From positions 174,217 to 238,216 of the forward strand of contig NW_003546274.1 in NCBI RefSeq assembly GCF_000090795.2: a DNA stretch of 64,000 nucleotides. Reading direction: 5' to 3'. Made by a program: the position numbers and the translations under genes. This document shows, in pieces, positions 44,293 through 61,720 of this stretch; the first letter of the stretch is position 1, and each line of letters begins with the position of its first letter. The notes beneath the pieces are model-generated. The model made no database searches. It was not told the origin of the DNA and saw nothing but the letters and a program-made list of their open reading frames with translations. Source of the stretch: Amphimedon queenslandica. Its lineage: Eukaryota > Porifera > Demospongiae > Haplosclerida > Niphatidae.

Positions 44293-47200
44293 ATGGAGCA
44301 ATTAAAAGGAACAAGAAAGAGACTATCTCTCTTTTCTAAAGAAGCCAAGACTATTTTAACTGAAGCTGCAAGCAGTTACTCTCTCCTTACTAGTGACCAA
44401 TCTCCTGACCAGCTGGGGGATCTGTCTGTCAAAGAAATAGAGAAAGAAGAGGTGGAAGAAGAGGCTACTAATTCAGTTCAATGTAGCTCCTGTCACGTGA
44501 CTTTCTCTGACAGGGAAGAACAGGTAAATGAATGCTAATCTTTTTAAATTAAAATTACTCCTTTATTTTACTTATTAATTTAATCTATTAATTGTAGGTA
44601 TTGCATTACCAGTTGGATTGGCATAGACACAATTTAAAGAGGAAATTAAAGGGGCTGGCCCCTCCACTCTCACAGGATGACTTTGAACACCTTTCCGGTA
44701 ATGAACAATTATTTATTATAAATTAATTTTATGAATAATTCGATATGTGAACTGTCAATTAATATGAGCACATATCTCCTCTACCTTCAGGTGACTTGTC
44801 TAGTATATCAGGGTCTGATGACACAAGCAGCGAGTCTGAAGAACAAGAAGGAGACACTCCCATTGCTACAGTAGCAACATCGGGCTCACCTTTACTGACT
44901 TTTACTGTCACTGGAAGAGAGGATTTAAAGGAGACTTGTGCTATATACAAGACGATACTGATTAATAAAAAGGTGCCGTATGATGAAACTGAATGGAAGC
45001 TCTCTGTATGCATGTTTTGTACATGCTTGTATTCAAATTTTTAACGAGGGAAATTTAAAGTAGCTTGATGCCAGCTATCCGATACTTGGTACCAATTGTT
45101 TCGTACGTGCGTATGAGATTGGAATGTTCTACATGTACTTTAATGATTATGTTGCTGGCATATCAGATGACATACACATCACAGGCTGGTATTACCCTCT
45201 AACATTACTGCCTAGTCAATCCTGTTATTAGATTCCAGCTATAGCATACCATATCATAATTGCTTTACCTGAACGTGATCACTCCAATTAGAATAATTGG
45301 TTTTCTCATCATAAATTACATGTATTATTTATTATGTTATTAACTTGATTATTATTTTTTTGGTAGGATGAGACTGTTAGTTCTAGTGAAGTAATGGAGA
45401 ATTTGGTCAGGCTGGCCACTGAGCCACAAATATGGATCGTACTAATGAAATCTGGAGGGCATTTCGCAGGTGCCATCTTTAAAAAGTACAAACAAAAAAG
45501 GGAAAACAATAAATAGCAATTTTCCTCCTTTTAAACCCTCCTCCTTGTTTCTCATTCCTCAATCTTCAATCTCTTCTTCTCTTCTTTGCAGTTCGGTGGT
45601 CTTAGAACACAAGACGTTTCATCGTTACACGGTGAGAGCAAAAAGAGGAACTGTACAATCATCAAGGGACTCTCATCAAGGAGGACACAAACCTCGCTCG
45701 GCTGGTGCTTCACTAAGGCGATACAACGAGGCCGCTCTAGAACAAGTTAGTATTACAATAATGTTTTGATCAAAACGTTTACAGTATAAGCTGATTGATG
45801 TAATAAAAGTGGCATTTTTTAGATAGCCATACTTCAAAGCATTGGAGTATTGATAGAATTAGTGCTTTGAAAATCAACTTTTGGAAAAGCATGAACCAAC
45901 AAGTTGGCATGTTTTAGTATATTATTTTGTCTCCTACTTGAATAGTACATGTAATGAAAGGCTCCTGCTGTAGGTGCTAATGTTATCTTGTTACACTAGG
46001 AGATCGAGTCCCTTCTGCTTAGTTGGAAAGAGCACTTCAAGATGGCATCTGCCATATTCACAAGAGCTCCTAGACATATTAAAAATCCTTTTAGTAGCAC
46101 TAGCAAGAACTCACCTATACTTCCTGGTAAGAATATACACTCCATGGTAGCATCAACTGACAATGACATGAATTAATGCTTTAGAATTTTTGTCTGGTCT
46201 GTAGATTATAGTACAGGGTATTTGTCAGAAATTGTCCATTTTCACAATATTTTCAGATTTATATGCATGTACAGATTTATATACAGTTCCTTAAAAATTT
46301 AGCTGATTCCAATCAAAATTGCTTTTTTTATAACGCTCAAAATTTGATCAAAGGCTAAATTGCTAGGAGAGAATTCTCCATTTTCTCATTTTTTCTGATG
46401 CATATACATGTACTTATGCTAAGTTTGATTTTAATTAAAATTAGATTTTTTATAAATTTTTAAAGTCGCTCTGAAATCGGTCCAAAAGTACCTGTACTAT
46501 ATATAGTACAGTGACTTTGGCCAAATTTCATCAAAAATAAAAGGGGAAAATTCTCCGTTTTAACGAATCTTTTATATTGCGTAAAAAGTTTGAGCTGATT
46601 TTAATTAAAATTAAATTGTGTAGAAATTTTCAAAGTTGCTTTAAATGTAATAAGTTTATCATTGTAACTATATAATATTATGCATACATTTAGGCCCCGT
46701 TTACACTAATCCATTTTAACATGTAAACAGAGACTTTTTGATTCTGATACAGCTTCTGTTTACACTAATACATGAAAATGCATCACCTATCCTAAGCAAA
46801 ATGTAAACGGATACCAAAGTGGATACTTCTATAAACGAATGATAAATCTTATGAAAATGCAGCTGCTGGATTAGTGTAAACACTTGAAACGAATAATAGC
46901 AAAAACAACCCGGATTCAGTGAAGTGGTTAGTGTAAACGGGGTCTTAGCTTAATTTTTTTGTGTAGGAGATCAGCGTGTTAAGTCAATACCTTTTGCTAC
47001 AAGACGTCCCACATTACATCAAGTTAAACTGGTCCACCAAACACTCTCTACACTTTATTGTGGGCTCTCACCACCTCCCATTACTACTAGTACCAAGAAC
47101 ACTGGTACCAAGAATACTGGTACTAAGATTACTGGTACCAAGAATGCTTGCGTCAAGGAGACTCATGTTGCACATAGTAAATGTGTTGCTGAATCATCAG

Positions 47201-48619
47201 GAATCACATGTACTAATGAAGTTGTGACTAATGAAGAGGTCATTGGTGATGGAGAAGATGAGGAAATAGATCAAAACGAGGACTTATTGTTAAAGACAAA
47301 GAAAAGAAGAAGAAGAAAGAAAGTGGAGAAGAAAGTTGAACTGGTAGACCCTCTAGTGGAAAGATTGCATACTCTTTGTCATGGCAATGATATGGAATCA
47401 CTAGTGACAATGCTAAGAGATAACAATGTACATTCATTAACTGATGTATCATCCACCAGTGAGACTCATTCCCCTGATACTCAATCAACTAGTGATCCTC
47501 TGCTTGATATCAATGCTACCATATCAGATTCTACCTGCCTTCATGTTGCTTCATCACTTGGCCTAATTGATATACTGACAGTACTCATGGAGCATGGGGC
47601 AGACCCTACCATTAAGTATGTTAATTGCTCTCCATCTCTGGATCTTTTACATTAAGGTCCCTATACACCAGGCAATGCTATTGCAGGCAATCTGTGGTTA
47701 CTTTGATCTTCAGGCAACCTTGTTGCCTAGAATAGAAACATGTTCTATTCTAGGCAACACATTGCTTACAACATCAAAGTAACCACAGATTGCCTGCAAT
47801 AGAATTGCCTGGTGTATAGCGGCCTTTATGCATTACTAAAATTTATTAACTAAAACTTACTTATTTTAAATTTAGAGACGGAAATGGTAAAACCCCGTAT
47901 GAGATTGCAATGGATAGACAGACTAGAGATGCTTTTAGACGTTTTATGAACCAGTGGCCTCAGGCTCATGATTACAACAGTGCTCAGGTTTGTTGTGTAG
48001 ATTATTATAATTATTTTTTAAATAATAATAATTAATATTAGATTCCCTGTCCACTGACAGGAGAGATGGAAGCTGTTAGGAGAGGGAAAAAAGCAGAAAA
48101 GAGACGACAACAGAAAAAAGCTCAGAAAGATAAGAAAAAGGTAAATGATGAGATCATATTTAGCTTTGGTTTTACTTTTCTAGGCTGAGTCACTTAGTAA
48201 AGAGATGAAGGCAACAGAAGAGTCACAGGCTAATGCAGCTGTTAATCTGAGTGAGAGGGAAAAGAGAGCATTAGCAGCTGAGAAAAGGATGGCAGCACTA
48301 GCAGACATCGACCTAACAAAGTAAAATAAAAAAACATATATAATTACTATTTAACTTAACTGCTATAAAAACATAAACATAATAGCCTTTATCTATTTTT
48401 ATGCTATTATATTTATTTCCATTTGTTTTGTGCACTTGTACTTTTATCATGTTAAATAATAAACAATTATTTGTATGTTACAGGTATGGGAAGTGTGATT
48501 GGTGTAGCTCTACTTTATGTGGAGTTGTTCCTTTTGAAAGGCTCCAGCACAAGTATTGCTCTATTGACTGTGTTAGGGAGCATAGGACATTTTTATCAGA
48601 GCAGAAATTGGAAAAGTGA
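44293..48619 (+). CDS. ANKZF1: ANKZF1/Vms1 tRNA hydrolase of ribosome quality control
   Basis: Releases nascent chains from peptidyl-tRNA on stalled 60S subunits. Exons 44293-44523, 44598-44697, 44791-45005, 45367-45485, 45592-45745, 46000-46126, 46967-47615, 47876-47987, 48042-48140, 48184-48320 and 48484-48619; 692 aa. C2H2 finger Cys64, Cys67, His80, His86. The VLRF1 domain has [27 protein letters not shown] with the catalytic Gln at about 244, and [13 protein letters not shown] low-complexity insert ([14 protein letters not shown]) and a Lys/Arg block follow, then two ankyrin repeats ([28 protein letters not shown]), a charged VIM-like helix ([16 protein letters not shown]) and a C-terminal Cys-rich motif ([10 protein letters not shown]). 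Confidence 0.95.
46180..46670. repeat. satellite-like monomers in ANKZF1 intron
   Basis: At least two diverged units with GAGAATTCTCCATTTT, CTGATGCATATACATGT and TTTGGCCAAATTTCATCAAAA blocks, related to those near 22.5 and 24.8 kb but in the opposite order/orientation in part. Confidence 0.6.
46693..46945. mobile_element. MITE with CCCCGTTTACACTAA ends
   Basis: Left GGCCCCGTTTACACTAATCC, right GGTTAGTGTAAACGGGGTC. Lies 21 bp upstream of the acceptor of the 649-nt ANKZF1 exon, so it supplies part of the branch-point region. Distantly related ends occur inside the element at 11932-12989. Confidence 0.85.
47656..47823. mobile_element. 168-bp palindromic MITE in ANKZF1 intron
   Basis: Arms of more than 50 bp: GGTCCCTATACACCAGGCAA with TGTGGTTACTTTGATC inward, mirrored by ATCAAAGTAACCACAGATTG and TTGCCTGGTGTATAGCGGCC. 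The centre has a second hairpin, TAGAATAGAAACATGTTCTA. It would fold into one long stem if transcribed. Confidence 0.88.
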
Positions 48620-49012
48620 AAAACTAATCATGTTTTTAATTTTTTTGTTTTGTGTAAATTTAAAATCATTCATTGGTTTTGTTTATAATCGTATGAATAA
48701 TGAAGATGATGTAATCTGCTGATGTGCAGTGTGCGTTAATGATATTCATTGTGCTGAGTCTGGTTAAATTTCCATACCTCTGTTCCCATACTCCGGAACG
48801 GGAATAAGAAATACAAGAACGTGCCTTTAGTACACACAGTCATCAGAAGAGAGGAGACAGGGAGACACTAAAGACTGATGTCTAAAGGATAACTAGACGA
48901 GTAGCCATTACATAAGTCTTCTCCTTCTCTTCGTCTTTCTCTTGGCTTGTTCTGTGATCCTTCTCTGTCAGTCACTCTGGGAGGGAAGGAGAGCTAGGGA
49001 CGCTATACATAA
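48620..49012. other. intergenic ANKZF1/UNK, includes UNK 5' leader
   Basis: Contains the 3' end of ANKZF1 and the leader of UNK, which becomes GC- and purine-richer from about 48840 (GAGAGGAGACAGGGAGAC). No other gene. Confidence 0.55.
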
Positions 49013-50374
49013 ATGGCTGGTAGCAACATCACTCCTCCCAGCCAACCCATAGAGACGAGGGCTGGCAGTGCTAGTGGACTCAACACTCAGTCAGAGAAAC
49101 CATTCCATTACACGTTAGGGAGAGACCCATAAACAGCTCTCTGTCTCTCTTCTACCTTTCCTCTCATCCTTCCCTTGTATTTCCTTTTGTCTATCTACAT
49201 TCTTAAATCTTAGTACACACACACTTATAGACCTTTATCTTCCTTTTCTCTTCCCCCCTCTCTCTCTTTCTCTCTTTTAACAGTTATTTGAAGGAGTTTC
49301 GTGTCGAACAGTGCAAACTCTTCCTCCAGCACAAGTGTACGCAGCACAGACCCTATACTTGTTTTTATTGGCACTTTATGAATCAGAGGAGGCGGAGACC
49401 AGTCAGGAGGAGGGAGGGTACCTTTAATTACAGTCCGGATACATATTGTTCCACATACGATGAGAACACTGGGCTATGTCCCAATGGAGATGAGTAAGAT
49501 ATACAGAACATGAACATGAACATGCATCATGTGTATTATGTAAGATTACACTATGTCATATTACATGTATAATGGACTAGCATGGTGTGTATCTGTCTCT
49601 TAGTGTGTGTGTGTGTGTGTGTTGTATGACATTCCAGTATTGTATTACTACTTATTATCTTCTCTTAATCCTAATCTCCAGGTGTCCATACTTGCATCGC
49701 AATGCCGGTGACACTGAGAGGAGATACCACTTGCGTTACTACAAGACGAGTACTTGTGTGTACGAGACTGACTCAAGAGGTTTCTGTGTGAAGAATGGCC
49801 CCCACTGTGCCTTTGCTCATGGCCCACACGACCTCCGCTCCCCTATCTATGACATACGGGAGCTGACAGGAGAGGGGGAAGAGGATCGGCTAGTTTCCCC
49901 TCTGGTCGGCAGCCTAGAGAGAGAGAAAGGTGTCCTTGTTGATGATCCAAGATGGCATGGTGAGCCACGCCCGGGCCCAACCCTTGCAGCTGTATTTTTC
50001 CCACTTGAAAAGCCTGTTATGATAACATTGTTATGAGGACTGAGTGATAGATGCATGTAAATGTACTGTAGATGGACTGAAATTTGATTTGGTTTCAGTT
50101 TTGGTGTATGTATGTACATGTAACTCTATAAGTAGCACATGAAACATGTAATGTAATCAAAGAGATATGTACATGTATACCGAATCATGTTATATTTAAT
50201 TTCAACATCACACACACACACACACACACACACAATGCTTTATTATAATAACAGATGCAGCCACACTGCTACTGTGTGTGAAGCACTAGCAGTCTGTATT
50301 CAATCAAGAGTAGATTCAATCTGCTGTATGTGTATAGAGCAATGGGAATATATGTACATGTACATGCATTATAA

Positions 50375-50413
<39 letters not shown>

Positions 50414-50492
50414 GGTTTGAGGGAAATAATTACAAGACAAAAACAACATAATCTATTATTGACATATTTCAATTACGCTTGAGTGGCCCCCT

Positions 50493-50556
<64 letters not shown>

Positions 50557-50573
50557 TCTCTCTCTCTCTCTCA

Positions 50574-50638
<65 letters not shown>

Positions 50639-53060
50639 ACTCTCTCTCTCTCTTTTTTTTGTTTTCTCTTTCTTACTGTATATTCTCTCTCTATTCTATG
50701 TAGATTCTAGTTTTGTCCTAACTTATTACAAAACAGATCCCTGCAAACGCCCACCCAGACTCTGTCGCCAAGGCTACGCCTGTCCATTCTATCATAACAA
50801 CAAAGATAGAAGAAGAACACCAAAAACTTTTAAATATAGGTAAGAGAGAGAGAGAGGAGAGAGAGAGAGATGTAATCATGATTGGTTTTTCCAGGTCCAC
50901 CCCATGTCCTGATGTTAAGATTAACGATGAATGGGGCGATCCTGTTAACTGTGATCAGAAAGACCAATGCTGCTATTGTCACACTAGGACCGAGCAGCAA
51001 TTCCATCCAGAGGTAATAAATAATAAATAAAACACTGGGGCATGCTAATTTAGTACTAGTTGTACACATTCTAATGATGAAGCAGAATTTCTCATTGCCT
51101 GGCATGCACCATGTTACTACCTACTACTGTACATGTACATGTATGCAGATTGAACTTATAATAATAATATTATTATTATTAGTACATTTTTTGCTGTGTA
51201 GTGTAGTCTTACTATGTTTTTTGTTAATTTTGAGCTCGGTGTGTATTATTACATGAGGTTTGTGTTTGTGTATTCTTGGCAGTTTGTGTACATGAGTGTA
51301 TTATACATGTATACATGTGCATGTATACATGTACATGTACATGTATATGTGCATGTATGCTTCTTGTGTATGTAGCCTTTGCCAATTTCTGTTTGTCACC
51401 AAGTTATTTGATGTTGCTTTATATGCTTCCTTCCTTCTCTCACCTTCTCCCCTCCCTCTCTTTCTTTATCTCTCCAGATATACAAGTCCACTAGGTGTAA
51501 TGATGTTCAGTCGACTGGTTATTGTCCCAGAGGACCTTATTGTGCCTTCGCTCATGATGACAGTAAGAGAGAGGGAGGGGGAGAGAAAGAGAGAGGGGGG
51601 AGGGGGAAGAGAAAGAGGGATGGAGAGAGAGGGGGAAGAGAAAGAGAGAGAGGGGGAGGAAACGGGATGTACATGTACATGTGTGTATACATGTACATGT
51701 ACATGTACAATGTAATTGTACATACAAAAACTCAATTTTTTATATTTCCTAATCAACAGAGGAATTATCTGCTCCTCGAGAACTAACTGAAGAACCAATG
51801 ACACCTGAAACTGCTGTGAGCTCTCTAGATTTATTTTCCTTCGTCCTTTTAAAAATTTTTCGTTTCTTATAGTCATCAATATCACTCGATGATAATACAT
51901 CAGGTGTTACTGGTGGTGGGTCACGCCCATCTTCTGCCATCACGCCCTCTCATATTGATGCCCCCTCGTTCCAACGAGCCCCCGGGGCCGAAGTGAGGAG
52001 TAGAAGTATAGGAGAAGAGGATAGTCAGGTGGGTGTGGTTTTATGATTGATGGTAGTACATAAATAAACGTTTGATATGGTTTAGGCTTATTTGAAAAAA
52101 CAGCTCCAGGCGATTGATAGCGACCAGAGCTTGGATGAATCAGAAAAGCAAAGAAGAAAACAAGTTAGCTTAATCTACTCTCGTCATTGATGTCTCCATT
52201 ATGTGCACAATGTATCACTTTCTTTTAGAGCTTGTTACGTTTGTCATTCGTTGGTCCCAGTGGTGTTAGAATGAGTCCTGATACTGGGTCTGGGTTCCAG
52301 GTTGGGAGTCTTCCCAGTAGCATCAGTGAGTCTGTTGATGTCGCCATTGGACAGAGTGTGGAGGACCTTTCTCTCGATGAGACCGACCCTTTGATGGACC
52401 ACCAGTCCTTATTGATGCAAGGAGAAGAGGTGAGAGGGAGGGAGGGGAGGGGGGGAGGGAGGGAAGGAGAAGGAGGGGAGGGAGGGAGAGGGAGAAGAGG
52501 GAAAAGAGGTCAGAGGGAGAAGAGGTCAGAGGGAGGGAGGAGAGGGAAAAGAGGTCAGAGGGAGGGAGAAGGAGAGGGAGGGAGAGAGAGGGAGGGACAG
52601 GGAGGGAGAGAGAGGGAGGGGGAGGGACAGGGAGAAGAGGTGAGAAGGAGGGAGGGAGAAGGTGGAAAAGATGAACGGAAGCACAATGATTTGTAGTATG
52701 TAGAGTATTTATGGTGGAAGCTTCGGAGAAGGAAAGAAAGGCAGAGAGAGATAGAGTCACTCACATGACTTGAATACAAAGCATTGCTCCACCATTACAT
52801 CATACACTATACATGTACACTGTTCGGTTTACATGTACTTGTATTGATTCTCTCTTATTTACGCATTCCTTACTTATTATGAGTGCTATGATTAATGAAG
52901 TCAGCCCTGTACTGTAGAGTATGGAATGATAACAGGTTTATTATTATGACTGTCACTTGTATTTGTTCTCCCTCCTTTGTGCATCATTTTATAATAATGC
53001 ATGTCTTTCTCTTTTTGTCTTCTCTCCTCCTGTTAAATAAGTTAATTATTAAACCTACAT

Positions 53061-53096
<36 letters not shown>

Positions 53097-54578
53097 GCAT
53101 TAGTATTATAAAAGAAGGACAAAAAGTACAACACAACACACACACACACAATAAAACACAATATATTATTATTATTATTATTATTACATGTATAATTATT
53201 ATCATAAAATCCTTCATTCCTATACTGTATAGATCCTGCCCCATGTGTCACATAGTTCTGGTTCTGGTCCCATTATCAGTCAGTCCCCAGTGGCACAGGG
53301 TTTCCTTCAGTCCCTCCAGTCGCCGTTCGTAGGGTTCTCCTCTCCCCTCGGCTCCTCCTTCTCTCCCTTTCCTGCCCCTCATCATATACAGCCACTTCAA
53401 ACTAACCTTGGATTGGCCACGCCTACTTCTCCCCTTACGTCCGCGGCAGCCGCAATGTCTCCTAGTTCCAATCGAGGGCTCACGATGGCTCAGATCGTCC
53501 AATCAAATGCTTCGGGGAGGGCACCTGGTTCTCCATCTCGCTTATCTGCTCCAGCGGTAAGCTCATTAAATGAGTGGGCGTAAGACCAGTGTACATGTGT
53601 TAAGCATTAGTTGTCTTATTACTGGTACTGGTAATTACATGTACATCTATCATGATAGCAATTTTATCACTATATTGACCAGGCCAATTTTTATTTAAAC
53701 TTATACATGTGTTTAACCTACATGTACATGTACATGTACTTGTACAATGTACATGTACTTCATATTTAATCTACATGTACATGTATCATTTGCACATTGT
53801 GCATGTACGTGTACATATGTACACATATTTTAGGGTGTTGGTGAGAATAGGCAGCAAGAAGTCACTGATGACTTGAAGCAGCAGACTAAGAGCAGTCTCT
53901 CTGGTCTCCATGAGCCGTGGAAGCAGACGAAGCAACAGACTCCATGGAAGGTTGAGGGTGAAGGTCTGGGGGGCAGTCAGACTGTTAGTTTGTTAAGAGA
54001 AGACATCAACCTACATCAACTGACACTGATTCAACTCTTCAAGGTCCAGCATCAAATTAAACATGATTTGGATTGTGTCAGCTCAGTAAGTGTTACTATT
54101 AGTATGTACATGTATGTATATGTACATGTACATACATGTACAAGTACATGTTATGTTTTGTATGATATCAATTTTTCTAAGTTAAATTTTTAAAGCACAT
54201 GTAAGCAATTTCATTCAAAAACGATTCAAAAATATCATTTTTATACCTTTCACTTTCTGTTTTCTTTCCCTCCCCCCTCTCTCTCTCTCCCTCTCCCTCC
54301 CCCTCTCTCTCCCTCTTCCTCCCCCATCTCTTTCTTTCAAGGCTATCAGGTCAAGGATGTCCGTTCCCTGTACTTCGTGCCATGAGTTCTCTCGCTCTGT
54401 TTTATTCCAGCCTTGTCAGCATTTTGTCCTCTGTCAGAGGTGCAGTGACCGACTCCAGGACCCGATCCAATGCCCTCACTGTCATGGTAGAATTAGCTCA
54501 AGAACAACATTATTATTATCAGAAGAGGAGAGAGAGAAATTACATGTATCTCACCATTTGTCTTCTTCGTATCGTTAG
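49013..54578 (+). CDS. UNK: Unkempt, CCCH zinc-finger/RING RNA-binding protein
   Basis: Unkempt binds UAG-containing mRNAs through CCCH fingers and represses translation; in flies it also works downstream of mTOR (family knowledge). Exons 49013-49113, 49284-49493, 49682-49959, 50704-50839, 50895-51012, 51478-51562, 51760-51815, 51873-52028, 52086-52163, 52229-52429, 53233-53556, 53834-54085 and 54342-54578; 743 aa. Six Cys/His fingers are visible (for example KCTQHRPYTCFYWHF, CPYLHRNAGDTERRYHLRYY, HCAFAHGPHDLRSP, CKRPPRLCRQGYACPFYH, CCYCHTRTEQQFHPEIYKS, YCPRGPYCAFAH). A Ser/Pro-rich middle follows, then a C-terminal RING (CTSCHEFSRSVLFQPCQHF, CPHCHG). The human coiled coil before the RING is reduced to a short segment. 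Confidence 0.95.
50499..50665. repeat. (TC)n microsatellite in UNK intron
   Basis: About 165 bp of CT dinucleotides with occasional CACT, some 40 bp before the acceptor at 50703. Upstream of it (50202-50233 and 50386-50408) are CA and TG tracts, and GTACATGTAC palindromes are frequent. Confidence 0.9.
52430..52660. repeat. purine-rich GGGA/GAGG repeat in UNK intron
   Basis: Strongly G/A-biased strand (GGGAGGGAGG, AGAAGAGGTCAGAGGG units repeated) starting directly at the donor after 52429. Open frames across it are compositional. Confidence 0.85.
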
Positions 54579-55502
54579 CAATTTATTATTATTATTAATT
54601 ATTATTATATTCATTTATTCTTATATCTTATGCTTAGTAATATATATATATATTATTATATTAGTTTTGTGATTTTGTGGGTGTTGGAGGCTCCGCCCAC
54701 TCTATATTATTATTATTTGGTATTTTAGGTGGTTTAGTATTCTTCAAATTGTCAAATTGTATCATATTATTATTATTATCATTATTATTATTATTGCAGA
54801 GAGAGGCACAAATTATCCATCTCTCCCTTTCTCTCTATCTCTCCTAATTTCAGTTCATTTCATGTGTTTAATGCTACTACTTAAAACGTAGCTAGTTCAT
54901 TTTAATTATTATTATTATTATTATTTTACTCTCACTCTACAGCATAGATGTTTATTGATAGTTATTCTCATAGCCAATTATCTCTCATTTATTATTATTA
55001 TTATTATTGCTATTAATTATTCTTCTTATTATTATTATCCATTCCCCTTTCTCTCTTGTATTATTCCTATCATTGAATATAATAAATTATTATATTTATC
55101 AAGTGAAGGCATTTATTTTTTGTCGTTATTGTTATTATGGAACTCTTTTTATTTTCAATATTATTATTATTTTTAGAACATTAATTTTTCTGAATTTGAA
55201 GAAAATAATGAGACAAAAAGTTACATTACTGGTGACATCAATAAACATTAATGGGTTATTTTATTGTAAAATAACATGGCCATGCTCAGAATTCAAAGTT
55301 CCAGTCACAATCAACTTAAACTTTCTATGCCGCATAAGAAGACAGAAATACAGGTACATATACATGCATGTAGAGGGTAGTTTCGGAGCCAATTTTTAGA
55401 AAAACCCAATAGTTCTGTGACATATTTCGGATATTAAATAATTATTATTAATATTGGATTACAAAATCAGTGAAATAAACGTAACATAAAAACAATCATT
55501 TG
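54579..55502. other. intergenic UNK/TXNDC11 with ATT microsatellites
   Basis: Convergent 3' ends. Multiple (ATT)n tracts (about 54580-54610, 54765-54795, 54907-54925, 54990-55040). One diverged satellite fragment at about 55280-55420 contains TAGTTTCGGAGCCAATTTTT. No gene. Confidence 0.6.
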
Positions 55503-61261
<5,759 letters not shown>

Positions 61262-61720
61262 TGCCAAGAGAGAGACTTGACTTCATCACGTGGGTGCGCA
61301 TTAATAAGAACAATGGCCCAATTGATTATCGGTTTAATGATTTTATACGTTGTACTAATTTAAGTTATTCATAATAATAATAATAATATTAATATTAGTA
61401 TTATTACCATTATTGATACGAAAAGTCACACAAGATAAATTATAACAACAACACAATACCGGACTGAATCAACAAAGAAAGAGAGGGAGAGAGAGTGAAA
61501 GCAAAACAGTAACATTAATGGTTATTCATAATAATATATATAATCATTATAGTTAGTAGCACGTAAAGCTGAATAGTGTAAGGTTCAAGAGTAACACAAA
61601 CAAAGAAAGAGAGAGAGATCGCAAGAGAAAGAAAGTCTATAATATTATTATGACATGAAGAGAGAAAATCGTGATACTATAATAATAATTATTACTACCA
61701 TAAAACTCTCTCCTTTCATC
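61262..61720. other. intergenic, TXNDC11 promoter side
   Basis: AT-rich with an ATA/ATT tract at 61370-61405 and purine tracts (AAAGAGAGAGAG at about 61604). The stop of the downstream G-alpha gene is at 61721. No gene is seen. Confidence 0.55.
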
